Made by a program: the position numbers and the translations under genes. The notes beneath the pieces are model-generated. The model ran no database searches, was not told the origin of the DNA, and saw only the letters and a list, made by a program, of their open reading frames with translations. DNA of 64,000 bases from Bradyrhizobium macuxiense (GTDB taxonomy: Bacteria; Pseudomonadota; Alphaproteobacteria; Rhizobiales; Xanthobacteraceae). Shown in pieces: positions 26,741 through 35,540 of this stretch. Location: assembly GCF_007993935.1 (NCBI RefSeq), contig NZ_VITY01000003.1, positions 1 through 64,000 on the forward strand, read 5' to 3'. Every line of letters starts with the position of its first letter. Within the stretch, counting starts at the first letter, position 1.

Positions 26741-26944
26741 ATGGTGGCGCAAACAAGTGACGGACATCTGTTCCTGTTCAAGAAGCTTGGCGGCCTGTTC
26801 GCGATCATAGCCGGATGCCTGCTGACAGCCGTGGGTGTGACGTTCGAGTCCACCGACACGACCGTTATCGGCATCCTGCTTCTGGTGCTGGGTGCCGTCT
26901 TGCTCGTGCTCAAGATCATGAGACGAAATCAGCAGCCCGGATAG
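26741..26944 (+). CDS. Small two-helix membrane protein
   Basis: A 67-residue protein starting MVAQTSDGHLFLFKKLGG. Two hydrophobic segments (about 16-33 and 41-59) are separated by a short polar turn, with a basic C-terminus. ATG 26741 has GAGAT upstream; ATG 26729 in frame is an alternative. No family recognised. Confidence 0.5.
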   Translation: MVAQTSDGHLFLFKKLGGLFAIIAGCLLTAVGVTFESTDTTVIGILLLVLGAVLLVLKIMRRNQQPG

Positions 26945-27065
26945 CCGGGCTGCATCGGCGTCTGCTGCGGCGCTTGCGGAGCGAGCCTTGAGGATCAATG
27001 GCGCCCGATGGCGGCCGTCGATTCTTCGAGACGGTCGTGTTGCGCCCTCGGGATCACGGGCCGGA

Positions 27066-27092
27066 CGATCGATATTCGATCAGTATCGATCG
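27066..27092. promoter_or_regulatory. 9-bp inverted repeat upstream of the gluconolactonase gene
   Basis: CGATCGATA-TTCGATCAG-TATCGATCG is a perfect inverted repeat with a 9-base spacer, 96 bases before the start at 27188. The half-site symmetry suits a dimeric regulator. No adjacent regulator gene was found. Confidence 0.4.
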
Positions 27093-27187
27093 ATACGCGA
27101 ACGGCATTGGACCGTCCGCGACAACACTCCTACGGCTCGCTCAACCGACCCAGCGATCAGCGGGCGGTACGAGCAGGGGAGGAAGAC

Positions 27188-28273
27188 ATGATTTCACGGC
27201 GCAATCTGGTGGCCGGTATCGGCGCGGGCATGGCGAGCGCATTGGCCAGCCGCGCCATGGCGCAGTCGTTCCCGTTCAAGCCCAATCAGCGCTATCCGGA
27301 TCCGGCCATCGAGATCCTCGACCCGAGCTTTGCGAAGTACCGGCTCTACAGCTCTACGCTGGAGCAAGTCGCGACCGGCATGCGCTGGGCGGAAGGGCCG
27401 GCCTATTTCCCCGAAGGCGGTTATCTCTTGTTCAGCGACATCCCCAACAACCGCATCATGAAATACAGCGAGAAGGACGGCAGCCTCAACGTCTTCCGCA
27501 GCCCCGCCAATTTCGCCAACGGCAACACCCGCGATCGCCAGGGCCGGCTCGTGACCTGCGAGCATTCGGTGACGCGGCGGATCACGCGCACCGAGAAGAA
27601 CGGCAAGATCACGGTGCTTGCCGACAGTTTTGAGGGCAAACGGTTCAATGCGCCGAACGACATCGTCGTGAAGTCCGACGACACGATCTGGTTCACCGAT
27701 CCGGTGTTCGGCATCGCCGGCGAATGGGAGGGCTTCAAGGCCAAGCGCGAGCAGGACAACACCAACGTGTTCCGCATCGGCACCGACGGCAAGCTGACGG
27801 CCGTCATCACCGATCTGGTCAATCCGAACGGGCTGGCGTTCTCGCCGGACGAGAAGAAGCTTTACGTGGTCGAATGGAAGGGCACGCCGAACCGCAGCAT
27901 CTGGAGCTACGACGTCAATGCGGACGGCAGCGTCTCCAACAAGTCCAAGCTGATCGACGCCGCCGACCAGGGATCGCTCGACGGCTTCCGCGTCGATCGC
28001 GACGGCAATCTGTGGTGCGGCTGGGGCAGCAACGGCGCGCTGCAATCGGAGCCGACAGATGTCAACGGCCGCGAGGTCTATCAGCTCAAGGGCCGGCCTG
28101 AGGATCTCGACGGCGTGATGGTGTTCAACCCGCAGGGCAAGCCGCTCGGCTTCATCCGCCTGCCGGAGCGCTGCGAGAACCTGACCTTCGGCGGACCCAA
28201 GAACAACCGCCTCTACATGGCGTCCTGCCATTCGATCTACGCGCTCTACGTCGACGCGCACGGCGCGACGTGA
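27188..28273 (+). CDS. SMP-30/gluconolactonase-family protein with Tat-type signal
   Basis: A 361-residue six-bladed beta-propeller lactonase. MISRRNLVAGIGAGMASALA with an AMAQS cleavage site is a Tat-like signal. Metal-site motifs of the SMP-30 family are present: EGPAYF, RFNAPNDIVV (Asn-Asp ligands), NPNGLAFSPDEKKLYV and DGFRVDRDGNLWCGWG. It likely hydrolyses aldonolactones in the periplasm. GGGAGGAAG precedes the start. An IS element has inserted 54 bases after its stop. Confidence 0.88.
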   Translation: MISRRNLVAGIGAGMASALASRAMAQSFPFKPNQRYPDPAIEILDPSFAKYRLYSSTLEQVATGMRWAEGPAYFPEGGYLLFSDIPNNRIMKYSEKDGSLNVFRSPANFANGNTRDRQGRLVTCEHSVTRRITRTEKNGKITVLADSFEGKRFNAPNDIVVKSDDTIWFTDPVFGIAGEWEGFKAKREQDNTNVFRIGTDGKLTAVITDLVNPNGLAFSPDEKKLYVVEWKGTPNRSIWSYDVNADGSVSNKSKLIDAADQGSLDGFRVDRDGNLWCGWGSNGALQSEPTDVNGREVYQLKGRPEDLDGVMVFNPQGKPLGFIRLPERCENLTFGGPKNNRLYMASCHSIYALYVDAHGAT

Positions 28274-28327
28274 GGTCTGGCTAGGAAGAGCAGCTACGAG
28301 CGCGGGCCTCTGTCACCGTCATCCTGA

Positions 28328-29260
28328 GAGCCTGACCGAAAAAGGAGTGAGTGATTTCGGTGGGCTGTGATTCCTTCGGATTTGCGAAGATTCGAGGGAG
28401 TGCACCATGCCATGGACCAAAATCACTCGTGCTCAGTATCTGCGGAATGGACTACGCTACGCAAGCGACATGACCGATGCGGAGTGGCGGCTGATCGCTC
28501 GGAAGCTGCCGCCTCGGCGTCGATTGGGCCGGCCGCGCAAAGTTGATCTGCGCAAGGTGGTCGAGGCAGTCTTGTTCATTCTGTCCACCGGCTGCCAATG
28601 GCGGGCTTTGCCGCGCGAGTTCCCGCCATATTCGACCGTGCAGGGCTATTTTTATGCTTGGCGCGACACTCGCCGATGGCACAGGATCGTCAGGTCTCTT
28701 GTCCGACAGGCGCGGCGCAAGCTCGGTCGCAAGCCGACACCGACGGCGGCCGTCATCGACAGCCAGAGTGCCCCGACAACACAAGCCGGCGGCCCACGCG
28801 GCTTCGATCCGGGCAAACGGGTGCATGGGCGCAAGCGGCACATCGTTACCGATACCAACGGGCTCCTGCTGGCCGTTCACGTCCATCCCGCCAACGTTCA
28901 GGATGTCCATGGTGCAGTCCCCTTGCTCGAACGCCTGCGAGATCGCCTTCCCAAGTTGCGACATGTCTTTGCTGATCGCGTTTATCGCGGAAAACAGCTC
29001 GTTGATGCACTCTCCCATTGCGGGCCGTGGACCATCGAGATCGTCCAGCGCCCGCCGGGGGTCAAAGGCTTCCAGCTTCTGCCACGGCGCTGGGTCGTCG
29101 AGCGCACCTTCGCCTGGTTCGGCAGGTGCCGACGCCTCGCCAAGGACTTCGAAGCTTCGGCCTCAACTGAAGTCGCCTGGCTTCTCGTCGCCCATATCAG
29201 GCTCTTGACCCGACGCCTCGCCATGCCCTCAAAATCTTGAGCTCTTTTTGAGTCAGACTC
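28328..29260 (+). mobile_element. IS5-family insertion sequence (933 bp), complete
   Basis: Terminal inverted repeats are GAGCCTGACCGAAAAAG at the left and, reversed, GAGTCTGACTCAAAAAG at the right. Both ends are flanked by TGA (28325-28327 and 29261-29263), fitting the TNA target duplication of IS1031/ISL2-like IS5 subgroups. One transposase gene fills it. Removing the IS and one TGA rejoins a typical palindromic repeat (…CATCCTGAGGAGCCGC…), so the insertion site is clear. The gene and both ends look intact, suggesting a recent event. Confidence 0.88.
28407..29240 (+). CDS. IS5-family DDE transposase
   Basis: A 277-residue transposase. The N-terminal DUF4096-like region is MTDAEWRLIARKLPP, with the helix-turn-helix part GCQWRALPREFPPYSTV. 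The DDE_Tnp_1 core carries the first Asp in AAVIDSQS (around residue 114), the second in HVFADRVYRG (around 192) and the Glu in RRWVVERTFAWF (around 234). It is complete, with no frameshift, and fills the element almost end to end. Confidence 0.92.
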   Translation: MPWTKITRAQYLRNGLRYASDMTDAEWRLIARKLPPRRRLGRPRKVDLRKVVEAVLFILSTGCQWRALPREFPPYSTVQGYFYAWRDTRRWHRIVRSLVRQARRKLGRKPTPTAAVIDSQSAPTTQAGGPRGFDPGKRVHGRKRHIVTDTNGLLLAVHVHPANVQDVHGAVPLLERLRDRLPKLRHVFADRVYRGKQLVDALSHCGPWTIEIVQRPPGVKGFQLLPRRWVVERTFAWFGRCRRLAKDFEASASTEVAWLLVAHIRLLTRRLAMPSKS

Positions 29261-29348
29261 TGAGGAGCCGCGAAGCGGCGTCTCGAAGGATGTACGGCCC
29301 GGCTAGTGGCCGTCGACCCTTCGAGACGCGCGCAAGGGCGCGCTCCTC
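29261..29348. repeat. Right part of a palindromic repeat split by the IS
   Basis: GAGGAGCCGCGAAGCGGCGTCTCGAAGG and its inverted counterpart CCTTCGAGACGCGCGCAAGGGCGCGCTCCTC are visible. The matching left end (GTCATCC plus TGA) lies before 28328. The family is a common Bradyrhizobium intergenic palindrome (recollection). Confidence 0.65.
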
Positions 29349-29408
29349 CAGCGACAAAGGCGAAGCCTTTGCGCGGGGGTGACGGGTCCAGCAGCGATTC
29401 CCGAGCAG

Positions 29409-29759
29409 CTAATTGATATCCGCGAGCTTGTGCAGCGTGGCGCCGAAGATCAGGCTCGCCTTGCCGACCAGCGCGGTTCCACTCATGGTGCCGCGGGTGT
29501 CGGTGAAGGTGCCGGAGACGCCGATGCCGACCGGCGCGGGCCCGCCAAACAGCGGGTTGTCGGTATCGCGCGGGGTGGTGTGGCGTTGCACAAGGACCTC
29601 GCCCTTGAACGCGTCGCCCTTCACCGTGTAGCTGCCGGTGTAATAGAGATAGGCATCGCCGCCGAGAATTTGTCCGTCGCGGAAGAGAATCACTCCGCTG
29701 CCCTTGCCGACGCGTCCGTCCAGCAGGGTGACGTGGATTGAGTACAGCCCGTTCTTCAT
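29409..29759 (-). CDS. GrlR-like regulatory protein
   Basis: A 116-residue beta-rich protein. MKNGLYSIHVTLLDGRVGKGSGVILFRDGQILGGDAYLYYTGSY follows the GrlR family consensus (quoted in part; residues 1-44), where GrlR is known as a regulator of type III secretion in enteropathogens. No secretion genes are nearby, and rhizobial relatives probably have another role. The start at 29759 has a weak ribosome site (GGGACG). Confidence 0.7.
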   Translation of the reverse strand: MKNGLYSIHVTLLDGRVGKGSGVILFRDGQILGGDAYLYYTGSYTVKGDAFKGEVLVQRHTTPRDTDNPLFGGPAPVGIGVSGTFTDTRGTMSGTALVGKASLIFGATLHKLADIN

Positions 29760-29997
29760 AACGTCCCATTGACCGGCTGCCACGCCCGCAGCAATCCGGA
29801 TTGGTTTTTTATGCCAAAGCGAGCAACCTCGTGCAATGCGGCAGGTTGATTCCGGGGTGTCCGGAGTGGCCGTGAACCCTCGGTTCCTGCCAGGCGGTGT
29901 GACGGCGCGATGACAGCGGACCGTGCGCGCGAATCGAACTGGCCCGCGAAATGCATAGCTCTGGTTGCACTGGCCGGTGAGTGCTGGAGCAACATAC

Positions 29998-30438
29998 ATG
30001 ACAGACAGGTTGGAAGCTGGCGGCCGCTTTGCGGGCCGGAATGACGATCCCGGAACTTTGGTTGGCCGTCGCCGCGGCCGAACCAAAGTGTTTCTGCCGC
30101 TTGGTCTGGTCGCGCTTGTATCGGTCGCAGCCGCGCAGCTAGCGCACGCCCGCGATCCCGACGGCCGCTACGCCAATTCGCCGCTAAAGGAATGGTTCGA
30201 CGGTCTGCGCAGCGGTAAGGGGCCGTGCTGCTCGGATGCCGACGGCAGTGCAGTCAGCGATGTCGATTGGGAATCGAAAGACGGACACTATCGTGTGCGC
30301 CTCGAGGGGACCTGGATCGACGTGCCCGACGAGGCCGTGGTCACCGAGCCCAACCGGGCCGGCCGCGCGATGGTCTGGCCGATCAAGAGCTACATGGGCG
30401 TCACGATCCGCTGCTTCATGCCCGGCAGCATGACCTAG
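29998..30438 (+). CDS. Exported hypothetical protein, conserved in rhizobia
   Basis: A 146-residue protein with a basic N-terminus and a hydrophobic segment at about 32-48 (cleavage near AHARD). The mature part has SPLKEWFDGLRSGKGPCCSDADG with a Cys pair and a later single Cys in VTIRCFMPG, suggesting a disulfide. It has a beta-rich C-terminal half. Similar proteins are common in Bradyrhizobium; the function is unknown. Confidence 0.65.
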   Translation: MTDRLEAGGRFAGRNDDPGTLVGRRRGRTKVFLPLGLVALVSVAAAQLAHARDPDGRYANSPLKEWFDGLRSGKGPCCSDADGSAVSDVDWESKDGHYRVRLEGTWIDVPDEAVVTEPNRAGRAMVWPIKSYMGVTIRCFMPGSMT

Positions 30439-30450
30439 CGCGGCAGTCGC

Positions 30451-30834
30451 TCACACGTACTTCTTGTCGCGCTCGAGCAGTTCGATCGAGATACCCTGCG
30501 GGCCGCGGATGAAGCAGATCCGCACGCCCGGGCGGATCGTGGTCGGCTCCTTGGTGAACTCGACGCCCTTGGCCTTGATCTCGGCCGCGACCGCGTCGAT
30601 GTCCTTCACCGTCAGCCCGAAATGATCGAGCCCCTGATAGGGCGTCACCGGCGGGGCGTTGACGCCGTCGCCTTGCGTCACCTCCGCGATGAAAACCTTG
30701 GCGCCGCCGAGCCGGACGTCGATACGGCCTGGGCCACGGATGATCTCGCCGCCGAGGATGTCGCGCAGCCAGGTCGCGGTGGCCTCGGGATCGGGACTGC
30801 GCAGATGGACGTGGTCCCAGGTGACGACAAGCAT
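30451..30834 (-). CDS. VOC-family (glyoxalase/dioxygenase fold) protein
   Basis: A 127-residue vicinal-oxygen-chelate protein. The first metal His is in WDHVHLRSPD, the second in GLDHFGLTV, and the Glu in GISIELLERD, giving the usual His/His/Glu metal site of this fold. It could be a glyoxalase I, epimerase or dioxygenase-like enzyme; the substrate is unknown. The start at 30834 is MLVVTWDH. Confidence 0.82.
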   Translation of the reverse strand: MLVVTWDHVHLRSPDPEATATWLRDILGGEIIRGPGRIDVRLGGAKVFIAEVTQGDGVNAPPVTPYQGLDHFGLTVKDIDAVAAEIKAKGVEFTKEPTTIRPGVRICFIRGPQGISIELLERDKKYV

Positions 30835-31097
30835 TGCGCTCTCCTTGTTGTTCTCGCGCCGCGTCGGCGCGCGGCACTCGCTCTCGGGCGGTGCAAATCT
30901 AGCGATCGGCCGGCTGTGATGCCATCCCGTGCTGCACGTCGCAAGATTGTCGTCCCGGAATGAAACCATTCCGGCCGACGGCGATTGTTCTCGCGTGGCC
31001 GCTCGGCCTGCGGCCGTCCCGGATGCCGCATGTTGCGATCGCTGCGGCCTCTGTGCTGGCGGGGGTCTGGTCGGGCGTCGAGGGTGAGGGCACGACG

Positions 31098-31724
31098 ATG
31101 CGGATCGGCTTGGCGTCGTTTCGAAATGTTGCCGCCGGACGTCTCGGTGACGGCGGCTTCTACGCCAGCTTGCTGCTGTCGTTGATCGCAATCGCCGGGA
31201 TCGCCGCCTGGTTCTTGCTCCCCGAGCCGAGCGACGCCGGAGACCGGGATATCTGGCCGGTGTCTTCGACCGTCATCCGTACCGCGCAGGATGTGCCGAC
31301 CGGGGTGCAGTCTGCCCAGGCGGCAAGGGAGGCGCTGGCCGCACCTGCGGACGAGCCGGCCACGGTCGGCGTGGCCATCGCCCCGCAGCCGGCCGAGGAG
31401 GCCAGGTCGTCCCAGCCGGGCGCCGAACGATCGCCGCTGGACCGGGTGCGGATCGCCTCGCAATCCTGGCGTCGCGGCGGCCTCGGATCCAAGATGCTGG
31501 TCACCCTGACGCTGCGCAACGCCAATGATTTCCCGGTCAAGGATATCGAGATCGCTTGCGCCTTCATCCGCCGCGACGGCAGCCCGATGACCGAGCGCAA
31601 GCGGCTGATCCCTGACACCATCGCCATGAAGAGCCGCAAGACCTACTCGCAGATGTTGATCGGCTTCGTAAATATGAACGCAAACAAGGCCAAATGCTCT
31701 GTCGTGACCGCCAGCCGCGCCTAA
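31098..31724 (+). CDS. Membrane-anchored protein with FxLYD-like C-terminal domain
   Basis: A 208-residue protein. One membrane helix (about residues 22-41, LLLSLIAIAGIAAWFLL) is followed by a Pro/Ala-rich linker. The C-terminal beta-sandwich (MLVTLTLRNANDFPVKDIEIACAF) resembles FxLYD domains that sit outside the membrane. The start at 31098 was chosen for its GAGGG and because the upstream extension is not hydrophobic in the expected way. Confidence 0.55.
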   Translation: MRIGLASFRNVAAGRLGDGGFYASLLLSLIAIAGIAAWFLLPEPSDAGDRDIWPVSSTVIRTAQDVPTGVQSAQAAREALAAPADEPATVGVAIAPQPAEEARSSQPGAERSPLDRVRIASQSWRRGGLGSKMLVTLTLRNANDFPVKDIEIACAFIRRDGSPMTERKRLIPDTIAMKSRKTYSQMLIGFVNMNANKAKCSVVTASRA

Positions 31725-31941
31725 GCCCTGCATCTCGAAAAAGTGAGCGGGAATTGACTGGCCGGGTGAACCGTAACGGCCAGGCAGGAACTAACTAATA
31801 AGCCGACCGTTAGAGGACGACCCGGAAGCGCGGGATGGCGACTGTCCGGGTGATCATGCGCAGACGATGAATTCGCTGCGCGATGACTGATGTCGTCGCG
31901 CCGAGATGAACCGCGCCCGTGGCGCGGGGGGAGCTACCAAA

Positions 31942-32469
31942 ATGCCTGTGGCGCGTTATTTTCTGTACGTTGGTGGAGTGCTGCTCGCGCTGCTCTTCGT
32001 CGTCAATGCCATCGTGCCGCAGGAGGCCGTGGTTCCCGGCCAAAGCCAGACCATCTCATCGCCGGCCGCCGACAAGACGATGGTCCGCATCAGGTCGACG
32101 CAGAAATTGCCGGAGCGGGTGGTATACGATACCAGCCAGCCGATCATCGTTCCGGCGCAGGTGAACGCGGTTGCCGCGGCCGTCCCGCCGGCAACGGGCG
32201 ACGCATCGGCGCAGACCCGCGTCCGCAACACGTTTGCCCAGTTCATTCCCGAGAAGGCTGACGCGCAGAAGGCCGTGGCCGAGGCGAAACCGGCCGACCA
32301 GCCGGCCCAGGCCCAGCCGCAGGCACCGAAGAAGCACAAGGTTGCGCGTTACCATGCCCATCCCCAGCAGCCGATGCGGCTGGCGCAGCCCGGCATGTAC
32401 CAGCCTTACCGCGTCGCGCAGCAGCAGCAGCCGCGTATGGGCTTTTTCGGCGGTTTCGGCACCTGGTAG
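31942..32469 (+). CDS. Hypothetical exported or anchored protein with Gln/Pro-rich tail
   Basis: A 175-residue protein. An N-terminal helix (residues 4-24) is followed by a polar region. The C-terminus is rich in Ala/Gln/Pro, then HAHPQQPMRLAQPGMYQPYR, ending in an aromatic-glycine motif FFGGFGTW. GGGGGAG precedes ATG 31942. No family recognised; composition suggests a periplasmic or surface role. Confidence 0.55.
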   Translation: MPVARYFLYVGGVLLALLFVVNAIVPQEAVVPGQSQTISSPAADKTMVRIRSTQKLPERVVYDTSQPIIVPAQVNAVAAAVPPATGDASAQTRVRNTFAQFIPEKADAQKAVAEAKPADQPAQAQPQAPKKHKVARYHAHPQQPMRLAQPGMYQPYRVAQQQQPRMGFFGGFGTW

Positions 32470-32589
32470 GCAGGGTCGCTCGGCAGCCGGCAATCGATGC
32501 GCCGCCGCAAATGCTTGCGGCGGCATTTTCATGTCCGCGAGATCAGGCGGCAACCGGACGCAACTAGCCGTCCGGGCCGTTCAGGCCGG

Positions 32590-33006
32590 TTAGCGCGGCA
32601 GGCGCGGAATCTTGTCGGCGAAGCCGTTGTAGCAGGTCAGCCGCTCGTCCTCTTCCTTCACGAACCGGCATTCGTTGACGCCCTTGGCAGGGGCGGCCTT
32701 CGGCTTGGGCTGCGGCTTGAAGATCTCGTCGTAGCACATCAGCCGTTCCTTGGTGGCGTCGTCGATGTCCTGACAGGCCTGGAGCTTCTGCGCGACCGAT
32801 TGCGGCTTGCCGGGCGCAGCAGCCTTCTCGCCCTTCTTGGCCGCCGACTTCTTGCCGACCTGGACCAGCGGCTTGTCGCCGACCATCGGCTGCGAGGCCG
32901 CCGCGGGCTTGTCGGCCGCGGGCGGTGGCGTGGTGGCTGGAGAGGTGCCTTGGGCAAGCGCGGCAGCCGGGCAGAGAAGCGCCAACGCGAGGATGATATG
33001 TCTCAT
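32590..33006 (-). CDS. Small secreted Cys-containing protein
   Basis: A 138-residue protein with a signal peptide (MRHIILALALLCPAAALAQG). A Pro/Ala/Lys-rich linker leads to a C-terminal segment with paired motifs KLQACQDIDDATKERLMCYDEI and ECRFVKEEDERLTCYNGF (the first spans about residues 74-95). The duplicated C-x(n)-CY pattern suggests two disulfides. It resembles small rhizobial periplasmic proteins of unknown role. Confidence 0.6.
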   Translation of the reverse strand: MRHIILALALLCPAAALAQGTSPATTPPPAADKPAAASQPMVGDKPLVQVGKKSAAKKGEKAAAPGKPQSVAQKLQACQDIDDATKERLMCYDEIFKPQPKPKAAPAKGVNECRFVKEEDERLTCYNGFADKIPRLPR

Positions 33007-33318
33007 GTTGAAAATGTCCGAAATGGCGTGATGACCGGAAGGATGGCGCCGGGGATCGGAAAAGCCCGGCAAGCGCCGAGGCTTATCGCAAGTTCTGCCC
33101 GAATCCTACCCCCAGAGATAACCCACCCGGCACCGATCCACTGGCAAAAACAGGGGCAATTCGTCGCCGGTCCGACCGCAACCGAGCGTGATTTGCCTTT
33201 GCGGGGCCGGGCGGCTATCACGACGCCATCTGCGCGACTGGCGCTTGGATGGACCACCATCGGGGAGCGCAGAGACTGAACGCCGCGCGCCTGGGCACCG
33301 CTTCGAAACGGAGGTGCC

Positions 33319-34182
33319 ATGACGGCGAACATTCTTGATGGGCATGCACATGCCCAAATTGTCATCGACAAGGTTGCAAGTGAACTGGACCGGCTGCCCC
33401 GCGCGCCCGGGCTTACGGTCGTGCTGGTTGGCGACGATCCGGCCAGCCAGATCTATGTGCAGAGCAAGGTCAGGATGGCCGAGCGGCTAGGCCTGCGCGG
33501 CGAGGTCGAGCGCCTGCCGGATGACGCCAGCGAGGCCGACCTGCTTGCCAGGATCGCGGCGCTCAACGCGCGCGACGATATCGACGGCATCCTGATCCAG
33601 CTGCCGCTGCCGGCGCATATCGACGCCCTGCGCGTGATGGCGGCGGTCGATCCCGCCAAGGATGTCGACGGCCTCCACGCCCTCAACGCCGGCCGGCTGT
33701 TTCACGGCGACGATGCTTTGGTGCCGTGCACGCCGCTCGGCTGTCTCAGGCTGATCAAGTCGATCCGGCCAGATCTCACCGGCGCGCATGCCGTGGTGAT
33801 CGGCAGCTCCAACATCGTCGGCAAGCCGATGGCCGCGCTGCTGCTGCAGGAGCAGGCGACCGTGACGCAGACCCACATCCACACCCGCGGCATCAGCAAC
33901 ATCTGCCGTCAGGCCGATATCCTGGTCAGCGCGGTGGGCAAGGCTGGGCTCGTGCGCGGCGACTGGATCAAGCCGCAGGCGATCGTGATCGATGTCGGCA
34001 CCACGCGCGTCGAGAAGCCGGACGGCGGCTACGCGGTATGCGGCGATGTCTCCTTCGACGAGGCGGTGCAGGTTGCCGGCGCGATCACTCCGGTGCCGCG
34101 CGGCGTCGGACCGATGACGATCGCCTGCCTGATGGAGAACACCGTGAAGGCCGCCAAGGCGAGGTCGGCCCGGCTGCAATAG
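33319..34182 (+). CDS. folD: Bifunctional methylene-THF dehydrogenase / methenyl-THF cyclohydrolase
   Basis: A 287-residue FolD that interconverts 5,10-methylene-, methenyl- and 10-formyl-tetrahydrofolate with NADP. Signatures: SQIYVQSKVRMAERLG with the catalytic Lys of the YxxxK type (around residues 45-52), DGILIQLPLP (around 94), PCTPLG (around 136), GSSNIVGKPMAALLL for NADP binding (around 158), and PVPRGVGPMT (around 256). Length is normal. GGAGG precedes the start. Confidence 0.95.
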   Translation: MTANILDGHAHAQIVIDKVASELDRLPRAPGLTVVLVGDDPASQIYVQSKVRMAERLGLRGEVERLPDDASEADLLARIAALNARDDIDGILIQLPLPAHIDALRVMAAVDPAKDVDGLHALNAGRLFHGDDALVPCTPLGCLRLIKSIRPDLTGAHAVVIGSSNIVGKPMAALLLQEQATVTQTHIHTRGISNICRQADILVSAVGKAGLVRGDWIKPQAIVIDVGTTRVEKPDGGYAVCGDVSFDEAVQVAGAITPVPRGVGPMTIACLMENTVKAAKARSARLQ

Positions 34183-34202
34183 CGCAGTACGCCCGCGGCA
34201 AG

Positions 34203-34229
34203 ACGCGAGCGGCCGGGTGCCGCTCGCGT
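34203..34229 (+). terminator. Stem-loop after folD
   Basis: ACGCGAGCGG-CCGGGTG-CCGCTCGCGT is a perfect 10-bp stem 20 bases after the folD stop. No T-run follows, so it is a possible factor-assisted terminator. Confidence 0.5.
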
Positions 34230-34312
34230 GCCGTGCGCGAAGTTCATGACCTCAGAGGTAATGGAAAGCCCGCAGCGTTCGGCTATCGTCATGCGACAGA
34301 CGGAGGCGCGCG

Positions 34313-34765
34313 ATGCTGTATGCGGAAGATCTCTCCGAGGGCCAGACATTCCGGCTCGGGACTTACACGATCGGCGAGGCCGAGATCCTGGAGTTCGCCG
34401 GGAAGTATGATCCGGTGCCGATCCATACCGATCCCGTCGCCGCTGCGGCGGGCCCGTTCGGCGGGCTGATCGCAAGCGGCTTCAACACCATTGCGATCTA
34501 TCAGCGGCTCGTCGTGGAGGCGATCTGGAGCAAGGTGGCGGGCATCGTCGGGCGAAGCTTCGAGATCCGTTTGCCGAGCCCGGTCCGCCCGGGAACGACG
34601 CTCACCGGCCAATCCCAGATCCAGAAGATCACCATCAGGCCGGAGCGGCGCGACGCCGTCGTGATCTTCAAGACCGAGCTCGTCAACGACGAGCAGCGCC
34701 CCGTGCTCGTCCTCGTGCTCGATGCGCTGATCCACATGCGCCCCGTTGAGCAGGCGCGGACATAG
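34313..34765 (+). CDS. MaoC-like hot-dog dehydratase
   Basis: A 150-residue single hot-dog protein. The hydratase motif appears as FAGKYDPVPIHTDPVAAAAGPFGGLIASGF (around residues 28-57; D33 and H38 are the expected catalytic pair), a degenerate but usable form of the FxxxxxDxxPxHxD signature. Such proteins hydrate enoyl-CoA or related thioesters. CGGAGG precedes the start. It is not clearly linked to folD. Confidence 0.82.
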   Translation: MLYAEDLSEGQTFRLGTYTIGEAEILEFAGKYDPVPIHTDPVAAAAGPFGGLIASGFNTIAIYQRLVVEAIWSKVAGIVGRSFEIRLPSPVRPGTTLTGQSQIQKITIRPERRDAVVIFKTELVNDEQRPVLVLVLDALIHMRPVEQART

Positions 34766-34913
34766 GCGCCGCACCGATCGTCGATCTGGTGGTCGCGCAA
34801 TGCCGGGGCTAGTATGGCGAGCCTGCGGCCGAACTGCAGCGTATCAATGACGTCGTCCTTGACCCGGCCGGGCAGCAAGTTCGCCGATGTGGTGCAGGGC
34901 GGATGGTTCAGAC

Positions 34914-35342
34914 GTGAAGCGGAGCAAGCAGACGCGTGGAGAGATCGAGGCCAAGCAGCGCAAGGCCGCGGCATGGCACCACACGCTGGCACAACGCGCC
35001 GCCGAACGCCGGCGCCTTCGTGACTACAAGATCGCGCTGGCGCGCGACGAAGTTCCGGTGGTGACGTGCCAGCTCGCACCCTCGAACAGCTATTCGATTC
35101 CTGATTTCGTCGAACGCGGAACCTATCGGCCCGAGCCTTTCGTCTGCAAGGATTGCGGCGTTGCCGAGGTCTGGACGCCGCTTCAGCAGAAATGGTGGTA
35201 CGAGACCGCGAAGGGCGACGTGTTCACCAAGGCCGTGCGTTGTCGCGCCTGCCGCACCAGGGAGCGCGTGCGTAAATCCGCCGCGCGCCGCGTGCATCTG
35301 GAAGGGCTCGCCCGGAAGAAGAAGCCCTCCGCCGCGTCATGA
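34914..35342 (+). CDS. Probable zinc-ribbon protein (zf-trcl-like)
   Basis: A 142-residue protein from GTG 34914, where GGGCGGA lies at the right distance. It has a basic N-terminal helix, then FVCKDCGVAEVWTPLQQKWWYE and later RCRACRTRERVRK; the two CxxC knuckles likely bind one zinc. The WTPLQQKWWYE block is the mark of the bacterial probable zinc-ribbon family. The role is unknown, perhaps nucleic-acid binding. Confidence 0.65.
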   Translation: MKRSKQTRGEIEAKQRKAAAWHHTLAQRAAERRRLRDYKIALARDEVPVVTCQLAPSNSYSIPDFVERGTYRPEPFVCKDCGVAEVWTPLQQKWWYETAKGDVFTKAVRCRACRTRERVRKSAARRVHLEGLARKKKPSAAS

Positions 35343-35540
35343 GCGGGCGCGTGACGCCGCGCTGCTCCTTCACAGAGATGTGGATGTGGAACCCGCGCGC
35401 GGGCGGTCAATGCGTCGCGCGCGCGGAACGTTTCGTTGCCTGATCGGTTCGAGACTTTGAAGCCCCCGGCGAGGGGTGCGGGCGGGGAGGAACCAGCCAG
35501 GGAAGCAGTCACGGCCGGAACCAACGAGAAGGAGCAGCGG

